From Alteromonadaceae bacterium (GTDB taxonomy: Bacteria; Pseudomonadota; Gammaproteobacteria; Enterobacterales; Alteromonadaceae): a stretch of DNA of 64,000 nucleotides. The translations under genes and the position numbers were made by a program. A model generated the notes under the pieces. The model was given only the letters and a program-made list of their open reading frames with translations. It did no database searches and was not told the origin of the DNA. The stretch lies in NCBI GenBank assembly GCA_014872785.1, contig WKFJ01000012.1:1-64000 (forward strand). Direction: 5' to 3'. Below, one piece after another: positions 50,936 through 59,809 of the stretch (positions within the stretch are counted from its first letter, which is position 1; each line of letters opens with the position of its first letter).

Positions 50936-52081
50936 TTGTTACAACTGCCTCCCCTTTCACTTTACGTGCATATTCCTTGGTGTGTGCAAAAGTGTCCGTA
51001 TTGCGATTTTAACTCTCACGGATTAAAAGGCACTATCCCTGAAACGGAGTATATAGCGCATCTACTCGACGATTTAACGCAAGACCTAAAATGGGTGCAG
51101 AACCGAGAAATCAGCACCATATTCATTGGTGGTGGTACCCCAAGTTTGTTGAGTGTTGAAGGGATGCACAATCTTATCTCTGGCATCGCGCAACGAGCCC
51201 AGCTTAGCGAAGACATTGAAGTGACGATGGAAGCCAATCCCGGTACGTTTGAAAAAGACAAATTCGTCGGTTTTAAACAAGCAGGTGTTAACCGTATTTC
51301 CATCGGAGTCCAGAGTTTTCAATCTGATAAGTTGCAAGGACTTGGACGCATCCACGGACAACGTGAGGCAATAACCGCAGGTACATTTGCAAAAGAAATT
51401 GGCTTATGCAGCTTCAATCTTGATTTGATGCACGGCTTGCCAGGTCAGTCTTTACAAGATGCGATGAGCGACTTGTCACAAGCGATTGAAATTGCCCCTC
51501 CACACCTGTCTTGGTATCAGCTAACTATAGAACCCAACACCCTGTTTCACTCAAAGCCCCCCACACTCCCCGAAGATGAAACCTTGTGGGATATTCAAGA
51601 AAAAGGGCACAAGTTACTCACCGACAATGGTTATGTTCAGTACGAAATTTCCGCTTATAGCCGCCCCGAGCACCAATGCAGGCACAATCTCAATTATTGG
51701 CGATTTGGTGATTATCTAGGAATCGGCTGCGGCGCACATGGCAAAATCACAGATCATAGCCAACAAAAAGTTTTTCGTACCAGCAAGATAAAGCACCCGA
51801 AGGGCTACATGAATCTAACCAAGGACTATCTGCATCAACAATGGGACATTGAGTCTGATGAACTTGGTTTTGAATATTTTATGAACCGCTTTCGCCTGAT
51901 AGAAGCCTGCCCAAAAAGTGAATTTGAGCATTACACAGGCCTTGCCTTATCTAACACAAATATACGCAACGCCTTGCAACCCAATATCGACAAAGGGTTG
52001 CTCAGCGAGACTAATTCTCACTGGTATGTTACAGAACTGGGGAAACGTTACCTCAACAGTGTTTTAGAGAGTTTTGTGTAG
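50936..52081 (+). CDS. hemW: HemW-type radical SAM haem chaperone (formerly oxygen-independent coproporphyrinogen oxidase-like)
   Basis: The 381-residue protein has the radical SAM cluster motif in SLYVHIPWCVQKCPYCDFNSHG (the three Cys of CxxxCxxC), followed by IGGGTPSLLS and the HemN C-terminal domain (RHNLNYWRFGDYLGIGCGAHG). HemW binds haem and appears to pass it to respiratory proteins. The start is TTG at 50936, chosen because it leads directly to the family N-terminus. Confidence 0.94.
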   Translation: MLQLPPLSLYVHIPWCVQKCPYCDFNSHGLKGTIPETEYIAHLLDDLTQDLKWVQNREISTIFIGGGTPSLLSVEGMHNLISGIAQRAQLSEDIEVTMEANPGTFEKDKFVGFKQAGVNRISIGVQSFQSDKLQGLGRIHGQREAITAGTFAKEIGLCSFNLDLMHGLPGQSLQDAMSDLSQAIEIAPPHLSWYQLTIEPNTLFHSKPPTLPEDETLWDIQEKGHKLLTDNGYVQYEISAYSRPEHQCRHNLNYWRFGDYLGIGCGAHGKITDHSQQKVFRTSKIKHPKGYMNLTKDYLHQQWDIESDELGFEYFMNRFRLIEACPKSEFEHYTGLALSNTNIRNALQPNIDKGLLSETNSHWYVTELGKRYLNSVLESFV

Positions 52082-52219
52082 GCTGAAGAAGGCAATATTA
52101 AGCTCGACATAAATCCAAACATCCCTTTAGATAAGTCGCGAATACAATTAATCATTTGCAAAAAAAACCATCCCAAGTCCTCACCTTTTGTAGGCGGTTA
52201 GACTCTTAAACATACTAAA

Positions 52220-52239
52220 AACTGTACCTTAGGACAGTT
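52220..52239 (+). promoter_or_regulatory. LexA-like palindrome upstream of GG-leader peptide gene
   Basis: AACTGTACCTTAGGACAGTT fits CTGT-N8-ACAG exactly and is nearly palindromic throughout, though the centre is more GC-rich than typical SOS boxes. It lies about 235 bases before the peptide gene and 140 after hemW. One chance match to this 8-base pattern is expected in 64 kb, so the SOS assignment is tentative. The rest of 52082-52458 shows no gene. Confidence 0.35.
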
Positions 52240-52473
52240 TCTCAACCTTGTAATCAAAGCTAACCTAAATTCGCTCTTTAGTTTACGAGCAAAGCAAATT
52301 TAGCCTAGACATTATTTAGGATAAAAACGAAAAGAGCTTTTTAGTAATCAAAATATTATCAAAAGATGAGCAACTGACTTTGGTTAGCGAACACCAAAAC
52401 CAATAAAGTCAGCGTAATTAAACGGACCGACAGTCTTAATCAGAAGAAGGTCGAATGAATGGAGTACAACATA

Positions 52474-52764
52474 ATGTATGAATTAAACGTAGATGAGTTA
52501 GATGAAGTTAATGGTGGTGGATTAGCTGGCGCTGCTATCGGCGGTGCAATAGGAGCTGTTGGAGGCTTTTTTGCAGGAGCCGCTGGCGCCGCTTTTGGCA
52601 GCAATACTCAATCGGTATCAAGCGCAATGTTTAATATTGGAATGGCTGTGGTTAATGGCGCTACAATCGGTTCTGGTGTTGGACTTGTAGGACAGGTATC
52701 GGTGGCAGTGGGAACATTAGTAGGCAATGAAGTTGTATCTGAAGCAATTTCTACGGACGAATAA
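52474..52764 (+). CDS. Double-glycine-leader bacteriocin-like peptide precursor
   Basis: The precursor has 96 residues from the ATG at 52474, which has GGAG at about 9 bases; a second in-frame ATG at 52459 gives five extra residues. The N-terminus MYELNVDELDEVNGG is the M-x-E-L-x3-E-L-x2-V-x-GG pattern of leader peptides cut by C39 peptidase transporters. The rest is Gly/Ala-rich with many GxxxG spacings (AGAAIGGAIGAVGGFFAGAAG), typical of class II bacteriocin-like peptides that insert in membranes. By inference it is a secreted antimicrobial or signalling peptide. No peptidase transporter is in the window, so export would need one encoded elsewhere. Two small membrane-protein genes follow. 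Confidence 0.8.
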   Translation: MYELNVDELDEVNGGGLAGAAIGGAIGAVGGFFAGAAGAAFGSNTQSVSSAMFNIGMAVVNGATIGSGVGLVGQVSVAVGTLVGNEVVSEAISTDE

Positions 52765-52773
52765 TAACTTTTT

Positions 52774-52800
52774 AGGAGTCTTATGGTTAGACTCCTGTTT
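52774..52800 (+). terminator. Probable terminator after the peptide gene
   Basis: AGGAGTCT (52774-52781) pairs perfectly with AGACTCCT (52789-52796) around a seven-base loop, and GTTTT follows. It sits 10 bases after the precursor stop, which may favour the precursor over the downstream genes. Confidence 0.6.
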
Positions 52801-52856
52801 TCGATATTTTGGGAAGAATTTGGTCAATTATGTTGACTAAAATAAGGAGTATCATT

Positions 52857-53054
52857 GTGAGATATGCGGATTGGATTGGCTTAGGTGTTGGTATTTTTCT
52901 CGGTGGGATTTGTGCTTTTGGATTTACAAGAGGTTTAGAATTACATATCGGTCTGAGCGAAAGCAGCACAGTTTTCGTTTTTATGTTTGTATTCGGCTTA
53001 TTGGGAAAAAAGCTGGGAACATCACTAAACCAACGCAGTAGAAAAACTGAGTGA
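52857..53054 (+). CDS. Small two-helix membrane protein, candidate immunity protein
   Basis: The start is the GTG at 52857, because AAGGAG (52844-52849) is placed exactly seven bases upstream. A longer frame from 52809 has no such site. The 65-residue product has two membrane helices (WIGLGVGIFLGGICAFGF; STVFVFMFVFGLLGKKLG) and a basic tail. Small membrane proteins next to GG-leader peptides are often self-protection proteins, so immunity is inferred from position only. It lies about 90 bases after the precursor gene. Confidence 0.6.
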   Translation: MRYADWIGLGVGIFLGGICAFGFTRGLELHIGLSESSTVFVFMFVFGLLGKKLGTSLNQRSRKTE

Positions 53055-53181
53055 TATACAAAAAAACGTTAGGGTTAAATATTTTAAAGTTAAAACGCAG
53101 TGAACTTTACAACATGTTCTATAAAGTGCCTTTGCATATTTCGCTCGAGACTTGTAATTTCCCCTTCACTTAGGATAAATC

Positions 53182-53448
53182 ATGTCAGACACACTCGAAA
53201 TTTTGTTGCTACTTCTGATGGCGACGACAATCCATTTTTCAGTATTGGTATTTCACAATAAAAATAAGTTTAGTATGGCGACTTTTTACAAGGCATCTAG
53301 AAGAATCGTAGGTTTTTTAGTTATTTTGTTAGCCATAATGGTGATTTTAAAACCACTTCTAAAAACCACTTCGGATGAATTGATTGTAATCGTCATAGTT
53401 ACCTATGCGGTTTTCTATAAATATTTCTCCAATGACTACAAAAAATAG
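53182..53448 (+). CDS. Small membrane protein of unknown function
   Basis: The 88-residue protein has about three hydrophobic helices (LEILLLLLMATTIHFSVLVF; IVGFLVILLAIMVILKPLL; LIVIVIVTYAVFYKYF). AGGA lies just before the ATG. I recognise no family. It follows the candidate immunity gene by 127 bases in the same direction and may be part of the same accessory locus. The following stretch to 53735 shows no gene. Confidence 0.55.
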   Translation: MSDTLEILLLLLMATTIHFSVLVFHNKNKFSMATFYKASRRIVGFLVILLAIMVILKPLLKTTSDELIVIVIVTYAVFYKYFSNDYKK

Positions 53449-53735
53449 GTACACAAAGACTTCTAAACACAAAAGCAATAGATTTACTCGCTCGGCAATT
53501 CGCCCGAATCACGAACATTATGAGTGAAACTGCAAAACCAATGTCGAGTTTCTTCAAAGTGAAGTAAGTAGAACAAACTTATTGTTGAGAAATAAGGCCA
53601 TGAATTGACCAAACACGATTTTTTTGGCCAATAGACTTGATGCAAATGAATTGCGAATTAACGAATGAGCTAACGCTTCACTAGTAGCCAGTTTTTCCAG
53701 AAAGTTTGATTTATTAATTGATGAGAAGCACAAAT

Positions 53736-55136
53736 CTACAAAGATTCGTCGCCTTCAATCTGTAACAGAATAGTGAAAATAGTACCTTTACCTACTTCGC
53801 TTGAGACTTGCAAACTTCCTCCCAACGCTTCGACAATCGACTGTGATATATATAAACCAAGTCCAGTGCCCTCACCTACTGTCTTGGTGGTATAAAATGG
53901 CGTAAATAGGTTATCGAGTGCGTCTTCTTCAATGCCACTGCCATTATCCTCTACGGTAATTACCACACAATTGTTTTGTTCATCATGAGTTGTCGTAAGG
54001 GTGATTAAACCGTTCTCATTCACGGCCTGACTGGCGTTAACCACCAAATTTACAATTACCTGACCGAGTTTACGCTTATCTCCTTTAACCTTAGGCACTG
54101 GGTTTAGGTTTAGCACTAATTCAGCCTTTAATTTGATTTCAGGTTTTACCAAAATCAACACGTCATTGATGCTCTCGACAACGTCAAATTCGTTTAGCTC
54201 AATAGAACCGTCTTCATGTACGAATGATTTGAGGCTTTTCACTATATTTTCTACTCGCGAAAGCCCATCTGCTGACTCTTTAAAGACACTTGTGAATTCT
54301 TCCATCATCCAATCAATTTCGCTGTCTTGATAATAGGAAATAAGCGCTTCCAATGGCTCCTTGGTCGCGGAACTAGACTCAGAGAGCGACTTGGTCAACT
54401 CTACTAATTTTTGCAATACTGGCCACTCATTTTGTACAAAGTCCATATTAGCTTTGACAAACCCGACTGGGTTATTGATCTCATGAGCCACACCTGAAGC
54501 TAAAAGACCGATGGCAGCCATCTTTTCTGAACGCAATAGTGAGCGCTCGGCGTTCTCTTTGGCTTCTCTTAACTGCGCCGATTCCATTGCCATCAACTTA
54601 GCCTGTACACTTAACAACGCCTGATCTGTGTACGCTTGAAAATGAGAGAAAGTGGCGACACTTTCTTGGGTATAGAACCCGGCCTCAGGATGTCCGAAAA
54701 CAATGATCTCATTGTTATTACGCACAGTCAGCGGACACAGCAATAATGCACTGACATTGCTTTCTAAAGAGTCTAAGACAGACGTGTCTATTTTCATCAA
54801 TCGCTTATTGATAACCGCCGATGCCTTACCCGCTAAAACCTTTTCAAAAAGAGGGTTCATTTGCCAAATTGAACCAATCAATGCGTTTTGTGTTGCCAGA
54901 GTACAACGAAGTGAATTCGCCTCTTTATGCTCAAGTACAAACGACTCTTGATAGGGCAAAATAGCGCGGAACATTTCAAACATACTGGTATATAGCTCGT
55001 CTGTCGTATTAGCTTCTAGTACTTCTCTAATACCTTGCAGCAACTGAGTCTGCTGCTGCTCCGCTTGTTCGGCTTGCTTTTTGAGACGATTCAGTAGATT
55101 AAATTTTTCCAGTAGCGCTTCGTAGTCTTCTTTCAT
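53736..55136 (-). CDS. Soluble sensor histidine kinase (GAF-like plus HisKA/HATPase), FIST partner
   Basis: The 466-residue protein has no membrane segment. An N-terminal coiled coil (1-40) leads to a GAF-like region (about 42-175), a second coiled coil, a HisKA-like helix with His218 (LASGVAHEINNPVG) and a HATPase domain (VIVNLVVNASQAV, VEDNGSGIEE, GTGLGLYIS). It would autophosphorylate and pass phosphate to a response regulator encoded elsewhere. Its ATG overlaps the FIST gene stop by four bases, so the FIST protein is probably the input. Confidence 0.88.
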   Translation of the reverse strand: MKEDYEALLEKFNLLNRLKKQAEQAEQQQTQLLQGIREVLEANTTDELYTSMFEMFRAILPYQESFVLEHKEANSLRCTLATQNALIGSIWQMNPLFEKVLAGKASAVINKRLMKIDTSVLDSLESNVSALLLCPLTVRNNNEIIVFGHPEAGFYTQESVATFSHFQAYTDQALLSVQAKLMAMESAQLREAKENAERSLLRSEKMAAIGLLASGVAHEINNPVGFVKANMDFVQNEWPVLQKLVELTKSLSESSSATKEPLEALISYYQDSEIDWMMEEFTSVFKESADGLSRVENIVKSLKSFVHEDGSIELNEFDVVESINDVLILVKPEIKLKAELVLNLNPVPKVKGDKRKLGQVIVNLVVNASQAVNENGLITLTTTHDEQNNCVVITVEDNGSGIEEDALDNLFTPFYTTKTVGEGTGLGLYISQSIVEALGGSLQVSSEVGKGTIFTILLQIEGDESL

Positions 55137-56323
55137 GAACCAAATACAACCGCAGAAATCATTAAATTACCATGACGGTTTTGCTTATCAAGAAACTGTC
55201 CTTGTTCACCAAACGTGTAGGCGGCAACTACCGGAATACCATCAATACCTTTCCTTACATGCCCCAGCATAGTATCGACCTCATCTCCTATCGCCAGCAT
55301 GCAACCGGCACAATATATCATTAATACACCAACAGGCTCAGAGGAAATGGGTAAAAGCTCAATAGCGTTAGCGACCACCTTCTCGGCTCTAACTGCCAGA
55401 CTTTCGACGCTGCCTTCCATTAGGGTAAATTCAGTGTCGGCACTCACTTCGGTGAATAGTGATAAGCCACCTTGTTCAGTTACATCACTTGGGTGAGATA
55501 ATAAATATTCCGGCACACCGTGAGAGATACTCACTTCGTGGCCTAATGGTGACAACGTGGTTTCAGCCAACACGCTGCGATCGTCTCCCTCTAACTTTGC
55601 ACTTATACTTCCCCCCGTGAGGGCGTCGTAATAATCCGCTGCAGACTGACCATTAATAGATGTGAGTTCACGGCCATGAGCTTCAGTGACCTTGCACGTC
55701 TTATCACTGGGTTTATAACCTGAGCTGTAACTCATCCCTAATGGTTTAGATGTGTGTAATACAGATACCATAACCAAATCTGAACCACTCTGTTCCCGGG
55801 AAGCAAATTGCCAATTACCACTGATATCATTATCTGCACCACTGCCGCCAAAAACCGGAATTTTGCTACCGGCAATATCTGCAAATCCGGCCAAAATCGC
55901 CTCTTCCTCGCCGGGAGGCAGTGCACACCATATTAATGCAGGGCTCTCGTATTCCAAGCCGCTGTTTTCAAGTGCATTTAATAATGCTTGCTGAGCGGCT
56001 TGTTGAGGGTCACTTTTGCCAATACTTGCAACGCCAACACCGTAATGTCCCTCGCTATCTTCAAGGCAAAAAAGGACCAAATCATTCTTACTCGCATACT
56101 TGTCGCCATCACTGCCAAGTGCACCGGAGCATGAGCTAGTTAACATAAAAGGACAATCCACTAAATTAACTAGGGTCTCACGAAGCGCGTTTACAGAGTG
56201 TTCAGTATTGAAATAACCAATGACTAACGATGGTGTATAACCCAATGATTGCAACTGGTTAGACATATCTGCAATGATTGCTTCAGTTGTCCCATGTTCG
56301 ACTGTAATTGCATTTATCTTCAT
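55133..56323 (-). CDS. FIST domain sensory protein
   Basis: The protein has 396 residues from ATG 56323; a GTG at 56335 is an alternative start. It contains FIST-N (about 25-200, with LTSSCSGALGSDG and FGGSGADNDISG) and FIST-C (about 220-380, with LMIYCAGCMLAIGDEVDTML...GIPVVAAYTFGEQGQF). FIST proteins are cytoplasmic ligand-sensing modules, thought to respond to small molecules such as amino acids. The coding region overlaps the kinase gene by four bases, indicating a two-protein sensor complex. The ligand is unknown. Confidence 0.88.
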   Translation of the reverse strand: MKINAITVEHGTTEAIIADMSNQLQSLGYTPSLVIGYFNTEHSVNALRETLVNLVDCPFMLTSSCSGALGSDGDKYASKNDLVLFCLEDSEGHYGVGVASIGKSDPQQAAQQALLNALENSGLEYESPALIWCALPPGEEEAILAGFADIAGSKIPVFGGSGADNDISGNWQFASREQSGSDLVMVSVLHTSKPLGMSYSSGYKPSDKTCKVTEAHGRELTSINGQSAADYYDALTGGSISAKLEGDDRSVLAETTLSPLGHEVSISHGVPEYLLSHPSDVTEQGGLSLFTEVSADTEFTLMEGSVESLAVRAEKVVANAIELLPISSEPVGVLMIYCAGCMLAIGDEVDTMLGHVRKGIDGIPVVAAYTFGEQGQFLDKQNRHGNLMISAVVFGS

Positions 56324-56620
56324 CAATTCAATCACTTAAATTCGTTTTGACGTTATATTTTATAATAATAGTGTGCATTTATAAGTTAGCCTAATCAGAG
56401 GGAGTAATTAATATTTGCGGGTTTAAACTAGAGCCTGTTGTACCCTCCTACTATTTACATCAACCTTTGGCAATTAACATCGCTCCCCCGCTACTAAGCC
56501 TCTACACAAACATTTTTACATATAAATAAGTTATTGATTTTAATAATTTTTATTCGGTTCTGAAAGCTTACCCTAATCTCTGATTAATTTTTGTACTTGC
56601 CTAAACCAAAAACCAGTTGT

Positions 56621-56647
56621 ACCATTACCATGCATGGTACATATGGT
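56621..56647. promoter_or_regulatory. Candidate operator of the GntR-type regulator
   Basis: A perfect 14-bp palindrome, TACCATGCATGGTA (56626-56639), is flanked by an extra ACCAT (56621-56625) and ATGGT (56643-56647), giving nested inverted half-sites about 60 bases before the regulator start. A second inverted repeat, ACTCGTC (56658-56664) with GACGAGT (56672-56678), lies between. The rest of 56336-56620 shows no gene. Confidence 0.55.
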
Positions 56648-56707
56648 TCATAATAATACTCGTCTACATATGACGAGTTTGGACCAGTCATTCGCAAAGG
56701 AGGAGCT

Positions 56708-57088
56708 ATGCAAATCAGTGTGGATATTGACGACCCGATACCGCTATTTGTGCAAATCATTGAACAGATAAAGCAAGCGGTAGTGGAGCACAATTTGATT
56801 CCAGGACAGCCGTTGCCATCGATAAGGCAGTTGGCGAATGATCTGAATCTAAATAGTAAGACCGTAGCAAAGGCATACAAGTTATTAGAGCGCGACGCGA
56901 TTATTCAAAGTAAGGGCTACCGCGGTACCTTTATTCATCCGGATGCAGCGTCTAATTGCGGTACCAATTTGAAAGGATTAATCGCTGAAACATTGGAGCA
57001 AGCCATATCTCAACTGCGCAACGAAGGGGCAACCGATTCCGAAATAAGAATTGAGTTTGCCAACATAATGAACAACAGAGTGAGTTAG
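56708..57088 (+). CDS. GntR-family regulator, YtrA-type
   Basis: The 126-residue protein has the GntR winged-helix domain (IPLFVQIIEQIKQAVVEHNLIPGQPLPSIRQLANDLNLNSKTVAKAYKLLERD) followed by a short helical tail of about 50 residues, the YtrA subgroup. Such proteins are small repressors, usually of ABC-transporter operons. AAAGGAGGAG precedes the ATG. A multi-pass membrane protein gene follows after nine bases, and no ABC ATPase is present. It probably regulates itself and the membrane protein through the palindromes upstream. Confidence 0.88.
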   Translation: MQISVDIDDPIPLFVQIIEQIKQAVVEHNLIPGQPLPSIRQLANDLNLNSKTVAKAYKLLERDAIIQSKGYRGTFIHPDAASNCGTNLKGLIAETLEQAISQLRNEGATDSEIRIEFANIMNNRVS

Positions 57089-57097
57089 GGGAATACT

Positions 57098-57982
57098 ATG
57101 TTAGAGACTGTAATTTTTTATTTACTATTCATTAGCCAAATAGGCTTGTTTTCCTACTACTTTCCCAAACAGTTGCATCAACGAATGCAATTTGTAATCG
57201 GTGCTTATCCACCCGAACAATATCCAAAACTGTATCCCAAAAAGGTGGACGAATACCACGCGTTCCACCGTCGTTATTGGCGCCTAAACCAAATGTTGAT
57301 GTTGGCGGGGATTCTTATTTTGTCGGTCATCATGATTCTACAAGTCAACGTGCTGAATGACGATTTTGCGTTGATCCCCTGGGCATATTTTATGGTGCAG
57401 TTCATTCCTCTGTTTATGTTGGAGTTCTCTGAGTTCAATCAAATAAAGCAAATGCGTGAACACGATACCCGCAGCAAACGAACGGCACAGCTTTCGAGTA
57501 AAGGGGTATTTGATTATTTAAGTATGGGAGAAGTTATTATGACAGCTTTGTTTTTTATCGGTGCAGCGGGCATCGCACTTATCGTCGACAACCCTGACTT
57601 CCCCAATAAAATTGAAGACGTTGGCGCAGTATTTGTGTTGTTAGGTACGAATCTATTCTTTTTCGGCATGAGTTACTGGACGATGCGGGTACGCAAGTTT
57701 GACCCTTATCAAGCACCTGAAGACAGAGATAAAGTCATATTGACTACTCTCAAATCTGCCCTCTACACCAGTATAGGCTTGAGTATATTTATGGCTGCTA
57801 CCGTGTTATTGGACGCCAACAACATGGATTATTTAATGCCAAGCCTTATCAGCCTGTATTGTCAGGGCATTGCCTTTGCCACCCTGATGATGATGTTGCG
57901 CAACTTGGATATCAATAAAATAAACTTTGAAGTTTATCGAGCCAGCCCAGAGCAAAACATCGCTAAATCGGTGCAGCAATAG
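57098..57982 (+). CDS. Multi-pass membrane protein, unknown function, co-transcribed with GntR regulator
   Basis: The 294-residue protein has about six membrane segments (for example LETVIFYLLFISQIGLFSYYF at 2-22, MLMLAGILILSVIMILQ near 67-83, AYFMVQFIPLFMLEF near 97-111, IMTALFFIGAAGIALIVD near 146-163). A conserved-looking loop (HRRYWRLNQ) precedes the second. I recognise no family and no nucleotide-binding site. It is nine bases after the YtrA-type regulator, so the regulator probably controls it. Its 3' end overlaps the convergent gene by 20 bases. Confidence 0.6.
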   Translation: MLETVIFYLLFISQIGLFSYYFPKQLHQRMQFVIGAYPPEQYPKLYPKKVDEYHAFHRRYWRLNQMLMLAGILILSVIMILQVNVLNDDFALIPWAYFMVQFIPLFMLEFSEFNQIKQMREHDTRSKRTAQLSSKGVFDYLSMGEVIMTALFFIGAAGIALIVDNPDFPNKIEDVGAVFVLLGTNLFFFGMSYWTMRVRKFDPYQAPEDRDKVILTTLKSALYTSIGLSIFMAATVLLDANNMDYLMPSLISLYCQGIAFATLMMMLRNLDINKINFEVYRASPEQNIAKSVQQ

Positions 57983-59111
57983 GATACAAAACTTTGTCGT
58001 GATAGCCGGTCACAATAGGAATGAGACCGGCTAATTCGCGATTTAACACCTCATCACCTGAATCCACGATAAGCGGCCTGCCATTTAACGCTTCGAGTTT
58101 GGTTTTAGTTGCCACAATAATAATATTGTCACGACCGACAGTTCGTATTACCTCAGGACTGAGTTGCTGATTGCCCCGCCCTAATATGTGTCCTTGTCCA
58201 CCAATTAAGGTAATGACTATTTTGCAGTTTTTACCCCTAACGTTCTCAAGTAAACGCTCAGCGGTTAAATCGGATGCAATCAAACTCTGGTCGTGCACAA
58301 GATCCACACCTAACAGGGTATTCTCCAGTCCCATTTCTTGCATGATTGCAGCCACCGTTGAACCTGACCCCATCACATACAGCTCGTCATCCATGTCCTC
58401 AATAACATAAGCGGCAATATCCGCTAACACCAGCTCTTCTGATTCTTTGCCACCATTTTTAACGGACTGCACGTAGTGCAATTCAGCGGGAACGCGCATG
58501 GCACCAAATTGCTTAGCCTTAACTCGTCCTTCTCTAAATGCATTCTCGTCAATGTCCATTACTTCTGCGTCATCTAAACTCACCAATTCGCCTGACGCCA
58601 GCATTTGCACTACTCTTCCAGCAGCACGTGGCGTTATTGCATATACGCCTGAATGAATTTTACAGCCAGCAGGAACCCCCAGTGCAGGAAGATGTTCAGG
58701 AATAACTGCGCAGACATTGCGAGCCGTACCATCGCCACCCGCGAAGAGCAACATATCTACACCGCAGTCCACCAGCGCCTTAACAGCATTTTCGGTGTCT
58801 ACAGACTCCGTTTGTTCATGCTGAGCGGTGTAAACTCCCGACGTGTTGAAGCCACTTTGCTTTGCTACCAATTCGCCCATTTCACCTGCGGCAGTGTAAA
58901 TGCGTATGTTAGCCTGTAGTTCAAGCAGTTCACTCAGAGCGACTGCCGTTTTGTGATTGGCTTTTTTCTCAGCCCCCATGGCAAGTGCTTTTTCGCGAAT
59001 GTCTTTGCCATCACTGCCCTTAAGCGCAAGTGCCCCACCGATTCCAGCGAAGGGGTTAACGACTAGACCCAACTTAAAAACGGCTGAAGAAGACTCAACT
59101 GGCATGGGCAA
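57963..59111 (-). CDS. ATP-NAD kinase/AcoX family protein (COG3199)
   Basis: The 382-residue protein has the diacylglycerol/NAD-kinase fold marks: VVNPFAGIGGALALKGSDG near the start, FAGGDGTARNV (the GGDGT loop) and VPAGCKIHSGVYAITPRAAG. It probably phosphorylates NAD or a related molecule, but the exact substrate is not established for this family. Its start overlaps the end of epmC by 17 bases. It converges with the membrane protein gene. Confidence 0.85.
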   Translation of the reverse strand: MPMPVESSSAVFKLGLVVNPFAGIGGALALKGSDGKDIREKALAMGAEKKANHKTAVALSELLELQANIRIYTAAGEMGELVAKQSGFNTSGVYTAQHEQTESVDTENAVKALVDCGVDMLLFAGGDGTARNVCAVIPEHLPALGVPAGCKIHSGVYAITPRAAGRVVQMLASGELVSLDDAEVMDIDENAFREGRVKAKQFGAMRVPAELHYVQSVKNGGKESEELVLADIAAYVIEDMDDELYVMGSGSTVAAIMQEMGLENTLLGVDLVHDQSLIASDLTAERLLENVRGKNCKIVITLIGGQGHILGRGNQQLSPEVIRTVGRDNIIIVATKTKLEALNGRPLIVDSGDEVLNRELAGLIPIVTGYHDKVLYPIAAPI

Positions 59112-59673
59112 AACATAGCTCCTTTGCGTGGTGTTTGGAGGCGAAATGGGTAATATCGAGAACTGGGGTTTTATATTGCGCGCAAAGCGCTTCTACCCAG
59201 CGCTGCGCCCTATTAGGCAATCCCATGTGCAAATAGGTCTTAACTTGTTGCAGGACTTTTTCCTGGAATGCTTGACGATCAACAGGCGCCCCATTGAGGT
59301 TATCAGTGCTAACTTTAAACGAAAATTGACTCGCCACGGAAAAGCACCACTCGATTGCTTGTGGTTTTACCTCCACCGACTCAAATTCAGCCTGCTGTTG
59401 TTCGTCCCGACCGTCTGGGCAGTACCAGTAACCGTAATCTAACTGGTTTCTTCTCTTGGCACCCGCAATACACCAGTGAGCTATTTCATGTAACGCACTG
59501 GCAAAAAAACCATGGGCAAATACCACTTGATGATACGAGCAAATTGCTCCCTCGTATTCAATATTTGCAGGGATATAAATAGGATCTTCCGTTCCTTTTA
59601 CTAAACGGGTATTTGTGTCACTAAAGGTGTTATTAAAGAGCTCGATAAGCTCATCAACATCGTGGTCGGCCAT
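59095..59673 (-). CDS. epmC: Elongation factor P hydroxylase EpmC
   Basis: The 192-residue protein matches EpmC/YfcM: LIELFNNTFSDTNTRLVKG, FAHGFFASALHEIAHWCIAG (HEIAHWC with metal-ligand His) and YGYWYCPDGRDEQQQAEFE. It hydroxylates the lysylated EF-P residue. I choose the ATG at 59673 from alignment of the N-terminus with the known protein; ATGs at 59682 and 59694 are possible. The open frame running further upstream to 60111 overlaps the nitroreductase gene antisense and is rejected as coding. Confidence 0.9.
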   Translation of the reverse strand: MADHDVDELIELFNNTFSDTNTRLVKGTEDPIYIPANIEYEGAICSYHQVVFAHGFFASALHEIAHWCIAGAKRRNQLDYGYWYCPDGRDEQQQAEFESVEVKPQAIEWCFSVASQFSFKVSTDNLNGAPVDRQAFQEKVLQQVKTYLHMGLPNRAQRWVEALCAQYKTPVLDITHFASKHHAKELCFAHAS

Positions 59674-59809
59674 TAAAACCATAAGTCGTAGCATGTATTT
59701 GGCGCGGGAGTATATCCTATCGCCCACTTTATCAGCAATCGTCACTTGAGTTAGTCCGTTAATCTTTGGCAGAATGGTCGTACCAGTAGGCTTACAACGA
59801 ACGCATTTT

